64,000 nt of DNA. It comes from Leptospira selangorensis (GTDB lineage Bacteria; Spirochaetota; Leptospiria; Leptospirales; Leptospiraceae). The stretch spans positions 1-64,000 of the forward strand of contig NZ_RQES01000016.1 in NCBI RefSeq assembly GCF_004769405.1, read 5' to 3'. Positions 1 through 15,265 of the stretch are shown here, one piece after another. Each line of letters begins with the position of its first letter. Positions within the stretch are counted from its first letter, which is position 1. A program made the translations under genes and the position numbers. Below the pieces are notes generated by a model. That model searched no databases. It worked only from the letters and a program-made list of their open reading frames with translations, and had not been told where the DNA came from.

Positions 1-2
1 GT

Positions 3-71
3 TCAGGCGGTGGTGACGGGGGAGGAGGTCACGGTGGCGGTGGCCATGGAGGAAGCGGAATTATATTCTAA
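3..71 (+). CDS. C-terminal end of a Gly/His-rich protein (partial)
   Basis: In the third forward frame the window opens inside a reading frame of 22 residues, almost all Gly with interspersed His, Asp and Ser, ending in Ile-Ile-Phe and a TAA stop. The start lies outside the window. Such Gly/His-rich tails occur on secreted or metal-binding proteins, but nothing here allows a family assignment. One other frame is also open across this short stretch, so the frame choice rests on the coherent glycine-rich composition alone. Confidence 0.4.
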   Translation, partial: SGGGDGGGGHGGGGHGGSGIIF

Positions 72-89
72 GTTTTAGATACAAAAAAA

Positions 90-113
90 GGAAACCGAGG
101 AGACTCGGTTTCC
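90..113 (-). terminator. Rho-independent terminator of the hydroxylase gene
   Basis: A perfect 10-bp stem (GGAAACCGAG / CTCGGTTTCC) with a 4-nt loop is flanked on its left by seven A residues. Read on the minus strand this is a stem followed by a run of seven T, a textbook intrinsic terminator for the minus-strand gene that stops about 35 nt before it. It may also serve, less well, for the plus-strand gene ending at 71. Confidence 0.8.
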
Positions 114-146
114 AGTTTGAGCTAATGAAAATTGTATAGAGGAAAT

Positions 147-986
147 TTACTTCGCAAACCCAATCTGAGAAGCTAAGTCGGTTTTTGAATAATCTTCCTT
201 CTTCTCTACTACCTCATCAAAATAGGTTTCGTAATTCGGGAAATTTGTTCCCATGATCCTATCCCAAAAATTGAAATAGAGGCTATAGTTCCCATGAAAC
301 TTTTGGTGATGAAGATTATGATGGGTAGAAGTATTGATCCATTTTGTGATCGGATGACTTGCCCAACCTTTCGGAAAAAATTCATATCCTAGATGCCACC
401 ATATATTCATTATCATCGCATAGAATGTATGGAATATAAATACTCCGAAATGGATCGGAACCAAACTGATAAACGGCACCACATAAATCGCTTCTAAAAA
501 GGCTTCTGCCCAATGGAAATTATAAGCGGCTAAAGGAGAAGGGTTTACGGATTTATGATGGATTGCATGAACAAAAGTATAAACCTTTTTGTGATGCATT
601 AACCTATGAGCCCAATAAAACCAAGTCTCATGCCAAACTGTGATCAAGATATAACTTAAGATCGCGTAAGCCCAACCTCTTTCGGAAATATCGAAGTAGA
701 GCGCTCTTGGAAGATATCCTAATTTTTGAAGACTGAAAGAAATAACTGCAACCAAGCTGAACATTACCATCGTAACGGCAGACTGTTTGATCTCGTATAC
801 TACCTTCTCCCATTTTGGAAAATTTTTCTGGATCCTGTATTTCTCAAAGTATCCTTTTTTCCAAACCCAGAATATAAAGAATGCAAGTCCTGCTAAAGGA
901 TAGTATCTAATAAAGTTCATAGAAAGTTGGAATAGTCCGAAATTCCGAACACATTCCCAACCGAAATCACAAGCGTTGATTGCCAT
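147..986 (-). CDS. Fatty acid hydroxylase / sterol desaturase family membrane protein (copy A)
   Basis: A 279-residue integral membrane di-iron enzyme of the fatty acid hydroxylase superfamily, expected to hydroxylate or desaturate a lipid in the inner membrane. Hydrophobic segments lie at about 24-42, 70-87, 107-119 and 163-190. The His clusters of the family are complete: H119, HRLMHH (127-132), HAIHH (140-144), H198 and HHNLHH (222-227). The ATG start is supported by GGAGGA just upstream. A paralogue of identical length and motif positions lies at 17965-18804; the two are nearly identical in the His-rich core and diverge at the termini, so they may act on different substrates. The lipid substrate cannot be told from sequence. 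A terminator follows the gene, which appears to be monocistronic. Confidence 0.88.
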   Translation of the reverse strand: MAINACDFGWECVRNFGLFQLSMNFIRYYPLAGLAFFIFWVWKKGYFEKYRIQKNFPKWEKVVYEIKQSAVTMVMFSLVAVISFSLQKLGYLPRALYFDISERGWAYAILSYILITVWHETWFYWAHRLMHHKKVYTFVHAIHHKSVNPSPLAAYNFHWAEAFLEAIYVVPFISLVPIHFGVFIFHTFYAMIMNIWWHLGYEFFPKGWASHPITKWINTSTHHNLHHQKFHGNYSLYFNFWDRIMGTNFPNYETYFDEVVEKKEDYSKTDLASQIGFAK

Positions 987-1037
987 TTTTCCTCCGATCT
1001 CTGTATTCAGTTTACGGCGGATCCTAAAAGAAATCGT

Positions 1038-1055
1038 CCTCCCCGATCGGGGTGG
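1038..1055. promoter_or_regulatory. GC-rich palindrome between the araC-type gene and the hydroxylase gene
   Basis: A perfect 12-bp palindrome, CCCCGATCGGGG, extended on both sides by CC/GG after a T-T mismatch. It lies about 50 nt upstream of the hydroxylase start and 35 nt past the stop of the araC-type gene. It could be an operator for the hydroxylase gene or the stem of a terminator; on the minus strand it is followed by a T-rich but interrupted stretch. Both readings are inferences. Confidence 0.4.
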
Positions 1056-1088
1056 AATAAAATATACGTCCAGACCGATCGAAACGGA

Positions 1089-2204
1089 CTATTTGGACTT
1101 ACTTTTACGGATTTTATTTCTGTATTCGGAAGGTGTAAATCCGGTCTCCTTTCGGAAAACCTCGTTAAAAGCGGATTTGGAGCCAAATCCTGAAGAATAG
1201 GCGATAGATAATAAAACTTCCTGAGGATCTGATTCTATTTTCTTTTTAGCTTCTTCAACCCTGTATTCATTCAATAATTGAAAGAAATTTTTTCCAATCT
1301 CGTTGTTCAGGTATTCTGAAAGTTGGTGAGTGCTGATCTCTAATTTGCCTGCCAAAAATCCGAGAGTCAGATCTTCTTTTAAGAATACCTTCTCCTTTTG
1401 GAATAGGCTTTCTAAACTTTGTTTTATATTCTCTAGGTCTAAGCCGCCAAGTTGAGTGGCTCTGTATTTTTTTTCTTCTTCTACAACTCTTTGGACTTCT
1501 AAGAAAAATTCAGGAAATCCCTGGCGTAGTATATACAAAGCGCATAAGAATATCCCGATTAGAGAACCGACACCTTCTAATCCTCTGATAGATCCAATAG
1601 ATACGGAGACGAATCCGTATAATATAATGATTAAGATACAAATGCTTACTCCTAAGATCGTAAGCATCCTCGGATCTTTGTAAATTACCGAAAGTCTGAA
1701 TCCCCAAAATAAACGGAAGAATGTGGAAAGTAGGAATACGAACATGACTCCCATTGTGCTCAATACCGGAATTTTCAAAAATAAAGGGAGGCCGGTTTGT
1801 AGCAGACTTTTCAGTACTTCTATCTTTTCGGGTCCGCCTGAAAAATAGAAGGGCGACATCCATAGAAAGATTGCAAGAGCGGGAAGCATCTTTAGGTAAA
1901 AAATTTTTTTGGACTCGGGTGTGTTTCCCATCGCAAGAAGAAGATAACGTTCGATGAAGGGACCCATCAATCCCGAAACAGGAAGATGGGTGAGATATAA
2001 TCCAGGGTAATATATGATCACCTTACAAGTGAGTAAGAATGCGTGAGTGAGAAAGATACCGACTAAGAAAAAAATAATCGCTAATAGATTTTGTTTTTCT
2101 CCTCTAGGAGAAGAGAAAATTTCTCCGAGTGAAAATAAAAAAGCGAGTCCGATCGAAAAGGCTAAAAATAAAGAAGTATAAGATTGGGTTCCAAACTCGT
2201 TCAT
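1089..2204 (-). CDS. Membrane-anchored AraC-family transcriptional regulator
   Basis: A 371-residue protein with about seven predicted transmembrane helices in the first 225 residues, then a soluble linker and a C-terminal AraC/XylS double helix-turn-helix (about 265-365). Recognisable family signatures are an LSEYLN first helix, and SIAYSSGFGSKSAFNEVFRK and FTPSEYR in the second subdomain. The architecture suggests a one-component sensor that detects a membrane or periplasmic signal and binds DNA directly. Its ATG overlaps the vapC stop as ATGA, so it is probably translated from the vapBC message. The hydroxylase gene downstream, on the same strand, is a plausible target, but this is inference from proximity only. 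Confidence 0.85.
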   Translation of the reverse strand: MNEFGTQSYTSLFLAFSIGLAFLFSLGEIFSSPRGEKQNLLAIIFFLVGIFLTHAFLLTCKVIIYYPGLYLTHLPVSGLMGPFIERYLLLAMGNTPESKKIFYLKMLPALAIFLWMSPFYFSGGPEKIEVLKSLLQTGLPLFLKIPVLSTMGVMFVFLLSTFFRLFWGFRLSVIYKDPRMLTILGVSICILIIILYGFVSVSIGSIRGLEGVGSLIGIFLCALYILRQGFPEFFLEVQRVVEEEKKYRATQLGGLDLENIKQSLESLFQKEKVFLKEDLTLGFLAGKLEISTHQLSEYLNNEIGKNFFQLLNEYRVEEAKKKIESDPQEVLLSIAYSSGFGSKSAFNEVFRKETGFTPSEYRNKIRKSKSK

Positions 2205-2572
2205 GTTGTAATTTCCGCGATGCCAACCTTCTCCGCAGCCTTTGTTAAAGATAAGTCTGCAGAATATAATTTAACACTTCCTAAGATACAACTTGCAAGC
2301 AAATGTGCGTCGATCCAGCCGATTCCTAGTCCGGCCAGCGAATTTCTTTCGGAAAATATCATGGTCTCTTTATGGTTTGCAATCGGAACTTCTTTCAATT
2401 GGGCATATTCGGTTAGAAAGGAATTCTTATTTTTAAAATTTCCCAAACTGAGTTCTCCCTCTACCATAGGATGACGTCGTACTAAGCCAAGGCTTAGTAG
2501 TTCGACCAGTTTGGGATCCGATTTGCGCAGATGATTGATCCAAACTGAGGTGTCTACGAGCACCGCCGTCAT
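2201..2572 (-). CDS. vapC: PIN-domain toxin, VapC type
   Basis: A 123-residue PIN-domain protein, the usual length for VapC ribonuclease toxins, which cleave tRNA or rRNA when freed from their antitoxin. The acidic Mg2+-binding residues are visible: D7 in LVDTSVW, E38/E40 in VEGE, D88 in WIDAH and D106 in SADLS. It overlaps the preceding antitoxin gene by 4 nt and the following araC-type gene by 4 nt, so the three form a translationally coupled string. No truncation or loss of a catalytic residue is seen, so the toxin is probably functional. Confidence 0.9.
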   Translation of the reverse strand: MTAVLVDTSVWINHLRKSDPKLVELLSLGLVRRHPMVEGELSLGNFKNKNSFLTEYAQLKEVPIANHKETMIFSERNSLAGLGIGWIDAHLLASCILGSVKLYSADLSLTKAAEKVGIAEITT

Positions 2573-2772
2573 TTAGAGGTTTTTTTGCGGGTAGGACCTT
2601 CCGCTTTTGGATCGCTTCCACCTAAGAGAGCCATTCTTTCTGCAGATTTTTCTCGAATAAGTGCACGCAATCCCTCCTGCACGAGACGTGTCTTTTCTAA
2701 GATCCCGGTATAATCTTGTGCACTGGAGATCAGTTCGTCTGGAATGTATAGAGTGGTTTTGACAGCTAACAT
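2569..2772 (-). CDS. vapB: Antitoxin of VapB type (DUF2191-like)
   Basis: A 67-residue partner of the PIN toxin. The N-terminal half (VKTTLYIPDELISSAQ) has the beta strand plus helix expected of a ribbon-helix-helix DNA-binding fold; the middle (GILEKTRLVQEGLRALIREK) and the basic Lys-rich tail match the small antitoxins that precede VapC. It should neutralise the toxin by direct binding and repress its own promoter. The start lies next to a perfect inverted repeat at 2783-2803 that is the likely operator. Confidence 0.85.
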   Translation of the reverse strand: MLAVKTTLYIPDELISSAQDYTGILEKTRLVQEGLRALIREKSAERMALLGGSDPKAEGPTRKKTSK

Positions 2773-2782
2773 GAATGGTAAT

Positions 2783-2803
2783 ATATGGTGTTAAGTGCCA
2801 TAT
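2783..2803. promoter_or_regulatory. Inverted repeat at the vapBC promoter (probable operator)
   Basis: ATATGG and CCATAT arms separated by 9 nt lie 10 nt upstream of the vapB start. Autoregulation by the antitoxin or the toxin-antitoxin complex at such palindromes is the rule for type II modules, so this is the best operator candidate. The assignment is inferred from position and symmetry. Confidence 0.55.
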
Positions 2804-2841
2804 GTCAAGAGAGTGGGAGCGGAAAAGTGATTCGGCGCTAG

Positions 2842-2879
2842 AAAATTGGTTCCGCCTTACCGCTGGCGGAGAAAATTTT
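2842..2879. repeat. Imperfect inverted repeat in the vapB / tRNA intergenic region
   Basis: The stretch between vapB and the first tRNA (2773-3106) has no credible gene. Within it, TCCGCC and GGCGGA arms form a 6-bp GC stem with an 8-nt loop, and AAAATT / AATTTT arms lie outside it with three mismatches between. It could be a weak bidirectional terminator or a decayed repeat element. Apart from this, the vapBC operator and a promoter-like sequence, nothing else is evident in the gap. Confidence 0.35.
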
Positions 2880-3036
2880 GAATGTACGTTACCTTCTTCT
2901 CATATGTCTTGTTTACTTATGTCACATAAGAGAGATATCATCTCACTAAAGTCAAGTAGGGCTTTGCGAAGAAGACCCAAAAATTTCTCCCCCTTGCATA
3001 AATAATGCCAGCAACCAGGTAAGAGCCGCTAAAACC

Positions 3037-3066
3037 TTGACCAGGGACCCTGGGTAAAAATACTGT
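3037..3066 (+). promoter_or_regulatory. Putative sigma-70 promoter of the tRNA-secE-nusG unit
   Basis: TTGACC is followed after 18 nt by TACTGT. The pair sits about 40 nt upstream of the tRNA-Thr 5' end, the expected place for the promoter of this transcription unit. The -10 match is mediocre, so confidence is limited. Confidence 0.4.
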
Positions 3067-3105
3067 GTATTTCTAGCTCCTCTTCTGGGAGCGGGTAGAT
3101 AGACA

Positions 3106-3180
<75 letters not shown>

Positions 3181-3188
3181 GTTCGAAT

Positions 3189-3259
<71 letters not shown>

Positions 3260-3303
3260 GAGTTTTGATCCTAAGGTTCGACAAAGTTTAGGAAGGATTT
3301 ATA

Positions 3304-3486
3304 GTGAAGTTTGGCGCATTTGTACAAGAATGTAGAGAAGAACTTAAAAAAGTTCAATGGCCGAATAGACAAGAGGTGATGCAGTCCACCATCGTTGTTC
3401 TAGTCACGGTTTTATTTTTCTCTGCTTTTCTATTCTTTTCGGATACTGCGATTGTGAAGTTGCTTACCGGATTCTGGAATCTGTAA
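3304..3486 (+). CDS. secE: Preprotein translocase subunit SecE
   Basis: A 60-residue SecE of the short, single-membrane-span type. The cytoplasmic amphipathic part holds the conserved [18 protein letters not shown] motif, followed by one transmembrane helix (about 28-50). SecE clamps SecY in the SecYEG channel that exports proteins across the inner membrane. Translation starts at GTG, with AGGA about 10 nt upstream. It is followed by nusG, the near-universal neighbour, so both are probably co-transcribed with the two upstream tRNAs. Confidence 0.95.
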   Translation: MKFGAFVQECREELKKVQWPNRQEVMQSTIVVLVTVLFFSAFLFFSDTAIVKLLTGFWNL

Positions 3487-3502
3487 GAACTTAGGATAAA
3501 AT

Positions 3503-4057
3503 GTGATTATGATGGCTGATTTGAAATGGTATGCGTTACAGACTTATTCCGGTCACGAGAATAAGGTCCAGAAAAATCTGGAAAAGCTGATCCAACAGCG
3601 TAAGCTGGAGGAAAAGATTTCTCAAGTGCGTATTCCTACCATGGAAGTCGCCGAGATGAAGAACGGCAAAAAGAAGGTCACTAAGAAGAAACTTATGCCG
3701 GGCTATGTTCTTGTTGAAATGGATATGGACGAGGACCTTCGATTCATGATCCAAAGTCTTCCTTCTGTTTCCACTTTTGTGGGATCAAAAGATGGAGGAC
3801 CAGAACCTCTTTCCGTAGACGAGGTGAAAAATCTTTTCGCGGAAACCGGAGAGTTCCAATCAGAGGAGCCAGTTACTCCTAGATTGTTGTTTAAAGTGGG
3901 AGATAGCCTGAAGATTATCGACGGTCCTTTCGCGAATTTTACTGGAGTCGTAGACGAGATCTTCCCGGACAAAGGAAGACTCAGAGTGAAGGTGGAGATT
4001 TTCGGACGCTCTACCCCTGTGGAATTAGATTATCTACAGGTCAAAACCGAACCCTGA
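3503..4057 (+). CDS. nusG: Transcription termination/antitermination factor NusG
   Basis: A NusG of up to 184 residues: an N-terminal NGN domain starting at WYALQTYSGHENKV, which binds the RNA polymerase clamp, and a C-terminal KOW domain (about 125-180; GDSLKIIDGPFANFTG) that contacts Rho or ribosomal protein S10. The start is uncertain: the GTG used here lies 6 nt after AGGA, but in-frame ATG codons at 3509 and 3512 would give the usual MADLKWY beginning. It lies between secE and rplK as in most bacteria. Confidence 0.95.
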   Translation: MIMMADLKWYALQTYSGHENKVQKNLEKLIQQRKLEEKISQVRIPTMEVAEMKNGKKKVTKKKLMPGYVLVEMDMDEDLRFMIQSLPSVSTFVGSKDGGPEPLSVDEVKNLFAETGEFQSEEPVTPRLLFKVGDSLKIIDGPFANFTGVVDEIFPDKGRLRVKVEIFGRSTPVELDYLQVKTEP

Positions 4058-4098
4058 CCGGTGGGAGAACCGGGAGAAACAAATAAGGTGTTTCGCCA

Positions 4099-4527
4099 AT
4101 GGCAGCAAAAAAAGTAGTAAAGCAGATTAAGCTCCAGGTTGAAGCCGGTAAGGCCAACCCTGCTCCTCCAGTCGGACCGGCTCTCGGTCAGGCAGGATTG
4201 AACATCATGGAGTTCTGCAAGCAGTTCAACGAAAGAAGTAAGTCCCAGATCGGGTACAAACTTCCTGTAGTAATTACAGTATTCTCCGACAGGAGTTTTA
4301 CATTCATTACCAAGTCTCCTCCGGCAGCTCTTCTTGTTAAGAAAGCGATCGGATTAGAGTCTGGTTCCGCAACTCCTCATACCACTAAGGTAGGGAAGAT
4401 TTCTCGTAAGCAATTAGAAGAAATTGCTAAAACCAAAATGGAAGACTTAAACGCGAATGATCTGGACGCAGCTGTTCAAATTATCGCTGGAACTTGTCGT
4501 TCTATGGGCGTTACGGTAGAGGGTTAA
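4099..4527 (+). CDS. rplK: 50S ribosomal protein L11
   Basis: A 142-residue L11 of standard length. It binds the GTPase-associated region of 23S rRNA at the base of the L7/L12 stalk. The Pro-rich N-terminal domain ([19 protein letters not shown]), the target of thiopeptide antibiotics together with rRNA, is intact, as is the C-terminal rRNA-binding domain. It is followed 3 nt later by rplA. Confidence 0.97.
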   Translation: MAAKKVVKQIKLQVEAGKANPAPPVGPALGQAGLNIMEFCKQFNERSKSQIGYKLPVVITVFSDRSFTFITKSPPAALLVKKAIGLESGSATPHTTKVGKISRKQLEEIAKTKMEDLNANDLDAAVQIIAGTCRSMGVTVEG

Positions 4528-4530
4528 TTC

Positions 4531-5223
<693 letters not shown>

Positions 5224-5249
5224 GGATGTAGTAGACGGGAGTAGGAACA

Positions 5250-5783
5250 ATGCCCAGCCAGGAAAAAATTGAAGCAGTAGCCGAATTAAAAGGCAGATTA
5301 GAAAAACGTAGCGACTTTATCCTAGCCAGCTACAGCGGACTCACAGTAGAAGAGATCACAAATCTTCGCGCGAAACTTCGTAAAGAAGGATCCGAGATGA
5401 AAGTGATCAAGAACAATCTCTTCTTACTCGCATTAAAAGAATCCGAGAAGCATAAGGATAAGAACATCGCCTTCGGTTCCGAATACCAAGGACCGTTAGC
5501 AGCGATTTTCTCAGACGCAAACCTTCCGAATGCAGCGAAGGTCCTAAAAGAATTCGCAAAGACGAATAAGAATCTTATTCTGAAAGCGGGATACTTGGAC
5601 GGATCCGTTCTGGACGGAGAGGGAGTGGAAGCAATCGCAGGTCTTCCTTCGAGAGAGCAATTATTGGCTCAAATCGCAGGCGGTATCAATGGTCCGGCAA
5701 GAAGTATCGCTTCTGGCTTGAACCAAATTATCGCAGGACTCGCACGTGCTATCCAGGCAGCGGCAGAGAAGAATAATCAGTAG
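5250..5783 (+). CDS. rplJ: 50S ribosomal protein L10
   Basis: A 177-residue L10, which anchors L7/L12 dimers to the stalk. The N-terminal rRNA-binding domain ([22 protein letters not shown]) and the C-terminal Ala-rich helix that carries the L7/L12 dimers are both present. Only 26 nt separate it from rplA, leaving no room for a long L10 autoregulatory leader like that of E. coli unless it extends into rplA. Confidence 0.97.
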   Translation: MPSQEKIEAVAELKGRLEKRSDFILASYSGLTVEEITNLRAKLRKEGSEMKVIKNNLFLLALKESEKHKDKNIAFGSEYQGPLAAIFSDANLPNAAKVLKEFAKTNKNLILKAGYLDGSVLDGEGVEAIAGLPSREQLLAQIAGGINGPARSIASGLNQIIAGLARAIQAAAEKNNQ

Positions 5784-5831
5784 AACTAATTTAGTAGTTA
5801 AAAGGACCAAACGGAATCAAAGGAGCACCAT

Positions 5832-6215
5832 ATGTCTACCACTGAAGCGTTATTAGAGCAACTCGGCAAACTTACACTAGTAGAAGCAGCCGATCTAGTT
5901 AAAAAAATGGAGGAGAAGTTCGGAATTTCCGCAGCGGCTCCAGTAGCAGTAGCTGCAGCAGCACCAGCAGGTGGAGCAGCAGCGGCAGCAGATGAGCCTG
6001 CTTCCTTCAACGTTGTATTGAAAGGTTTCGGCGATAAAAAAATCGAAGTTATCAAGGTTGTTCGCGAGATCACTGGTCTTGGCTTGAAAGAAGCAAAAGA
6101 TCTAGTAGAAGCTGGCGGAAAGTCTGTTAAAGACGGCGTTGCGAAAGCAGAAGCTGACGACATTAAAAAGAAATTAGAAGCTGTCGGAGCTCAAATCGAA
6201 CTTAAGGCTGTCTAA
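5832..6215 (+). CDS. rplL: 50S ribosomal protein L7/L12
   Basis: A 127-residue L7/L12 with an N-terminal dimerisation domain, an Ala/Pro/Gly hinge (about 36-53) and the C-terminal factor-binding domain ([20 protein letters not shown]). It recruits translational GTPases to the ribosome. It is the last ribosomal gene before a 135-nt spacer that contains a hairpin ahead of rpoB. Confidence 0.97.
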   Translation: MSTTEALLEQLGKLTLVEAADLVKKMEEKFGISAAAPVAVAAAAPAGGAAAAADEPASFNVVLKGFGDKKIEVIKVVREITGLGLKEAKDLVEAGGKSVKDGVAKAEADDIKKKLEAVGAQIELKAV

Positions 6216-6267
6216 TCAGGGAGCCGAGGCTTTGTCTCCTCGATATCTGATTACAATCCTTTCACTC

Positions 6268-6310
6268 AGGCAAGGAGGCCAGCGGACGTCCTTGCCTTAT
6301 TGTATTTTTT
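6268..6310 (+). promoter_or_regulatory. Hairpin between rplL and rpoB (attenuator or processing site)
   Basis: AGGCAAGGA and TCCTTGCCT form a perfect 9-bp stem with a 12-nt loop, followed by TATTGTATTTTTT. The T-tract is delayed by five bases, so termination would be partial. A partial terminator or RNase III site in the rplL-rpoB spacer is known from E. coli and sets the ratio of ribosomal protein to RNA polymerase synthesis; the same role is inferred here. Confidence 0.6.
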
Positions 6311-6350
6311 CGCGCAGTTATAATTTTCCATCATCCCAGGGAGCACACGA

Positions 6351-10031
<3,681 letters not shown>

Positions 10032-10046
10032 GGGAAGTAAGGTAGC

Positions 10047-14252
<4,206 letters not shown>

Positions 14253-14270
14253 AGGAAAGCTTTACAATAG

Positions 14271-14312
14271 AGCAGGGTCGGTAGAACTGGTAAAATAGGT
14301 CACCGGCCTGCT
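14271..14312 (+). promoter_or_regulatory. Hairpin in the rpoC-rpsL spacer
   Basis: AGCAGG pairs with CCTGCT, and after one bulged G, TCGGT pairs with ACCGG (one wobble), enclosing a 19-nt loop. It occupies most of the 75-nt spacer just before rpsL and is not followed by a T-run. It therefore looks like a leader or processing structure rather than a terminator. In E. coli the str operon is autoregulated at a different position, so the function here is open. Confidence 0.45.
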
Positions 14313-14327
14313 AAAAAGAAGAAACTC

Positions 14328-14702
14328 ATGCCTACAATTAGCCAACTTATACGTCACGGCAGGAAGAAACAGGTTAACAAATCTAAATCTCCTGCATTAA
14401 AAAGTAGCCCGCAGCGTCGGGGAGTGTGCACGAAGGTGACTACCTTCACACCGAAAAAACCGAACTCAGCTTTGAGAAAAGTTGCAAGGGTTCGTTTAAC
14501 AACCGGTATCGAAGTGACCGCTTATATTCCCGGAGAGGGACATAACCTGCAAGAGCACAACGTTGTTCTGATCCGCGGGGGAAGGGTAAAAGACCTTCCA
14601 GGGGTTCGTTATCATATTATCCGTGGTACCTTGGATACTCTCGGTATCGATAAACGTCGTAAGAGTCGTTCTAAGTATGGAACGAAAAAACCTAAGGCGT
14701 AA
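14328..14702 (+). CDS. rpsL: 30S ribosomal protein S12
   Basis: A 124-residue S12, part of the decoding centre. Both streptomycin-relevant regions carry the sensitive sequence: [11 protein letters not shown] (Lys42 in E. coli) and [13 protein letters not shown] (Lys87). First gene of a two-gene remnant of the str operon; rpsG follows 11 nt later. Confidence 0.97.
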   Translation: MPTISQLIRHGRKKQVNKSKSPALKSSPQRRGVCTKVTTFTPKKPNSALRKVARVRLTTGIEVTAYIPGEGHNLQEHNVVLIRGGRVKDLPGVRYHIIRGTLDTLGIDKRRKSRSKYGTKKPKA

Positions 14703-14713
14703 GGGAGTTAGGA

Positions 14714-15187
14714 ATGTCTAGAAGAAGAGGAAAAGTAGAACCACGCAAGATTCAACCGGATTCGGTTTATGGAGATGCAAACATCGCGAAGTTTATCAAC
14801 TGCTTGATGTTGGACGGAAAAAAATCCGTAGCAGAATCTTTGTTTTATGACGCTCTGGATCTGATCCAAAAAAAGACCGGAAACGATCCTTACGTTACTT
14901 TTAAAGAAGCATTAGAAAACGTTAAACCACAAGTGGAAGTAAAATCCCGCCGCGTGGGTGGTGTGACTTACCAAGTTCCGATCGAAGTTCGTCCGGAAAG
15001 ACGTTTAGCACTTGGAATCAGATGGTTGATCCGTTATTCCAGGGACAGAAACGAAAAAGGTATGGCTAACAAGCTTGCTGCAGAATTTATCGAGGCTCAA
15101 AAAGGCACCGGAGCAGCAATCAAGAAGAAAGAAGATATCCGTAAAATGGCAGATGCTAACAAAGCATTCAGCCACTATCGCTGGTAA
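14714..15187 (+). CDS. rpsG: 30S ribosomal protein S7
   Basis: A 157-residue S7, the primary binder of the 3' domain of 16S rRNA. The conserved central part ([20 protein letters not shown]) and the C-terminal helices are intact. Unlike the common rpsL-rpsG-fusA-tuf order, transcription ends here at a strong terminator, and the EF-G-like gene and tuf lie about 34 kb away. Confidence 0.97.
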   Translation: MSRRRGKVEPRKIQPDSVYGDANIAKFINCLMLDGKKSVAESLFYDALDLIQKKTGNDPYVTFKEALENVKPQVEVKSRRVGGVTYQVPIEVRPERRLALGIRWLIRYSRDRNEKGMANKLAAEFIEAQKGTGAAIKKKEDIRKMADANKAFSHYRW

Positions 15188-15201
15188 GAATCTTTTAAAT
15201 A

Positions 15202-15227
15202 GTTCGCGGTTGCATGAGACCGCGAAC
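15202..15227 (+). terminator. First hairpin after rpsG
   Basis: GTTCGCGGT and ACCGCGAAC form a perfect 9-bp stem with an 8-nt loop, 14 nt past the rpsG stop. There is no T-run directly after it. It probably protects the 3' end or works with the second hairpin that follows. Confidence 0.55.
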
Positions 15228-15238
15228 AAGTTTGATGA

Positions 15239-15265
15239 AGGGACTCCTAAAGAGTCCCTTTTTTA
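15239..15265 (+). terminator. Strong Rho-independent terminator of the rpoBC-rpsLG unit
   Basis: AGGGACTC and GAGTCCCT form a perfect 8-bp stem with a 5-nt loop, followed by TTTTTT. The same seven-base-pair stem, GGGACTC/GAGTCCC, recurs after rplO. The stop codon of the convergent membrane-protein gene lies inside the T-tract. Confidence 0.9.

Noticed and set aside
1..60. Gly-rich repeat at the window start as a possible tandem repeat or CRISPR-like element
   Set aside because: The periodicity comes from GGT/GGC/GGA codons of a glycine-rich protein; there are no spacer-like segments.
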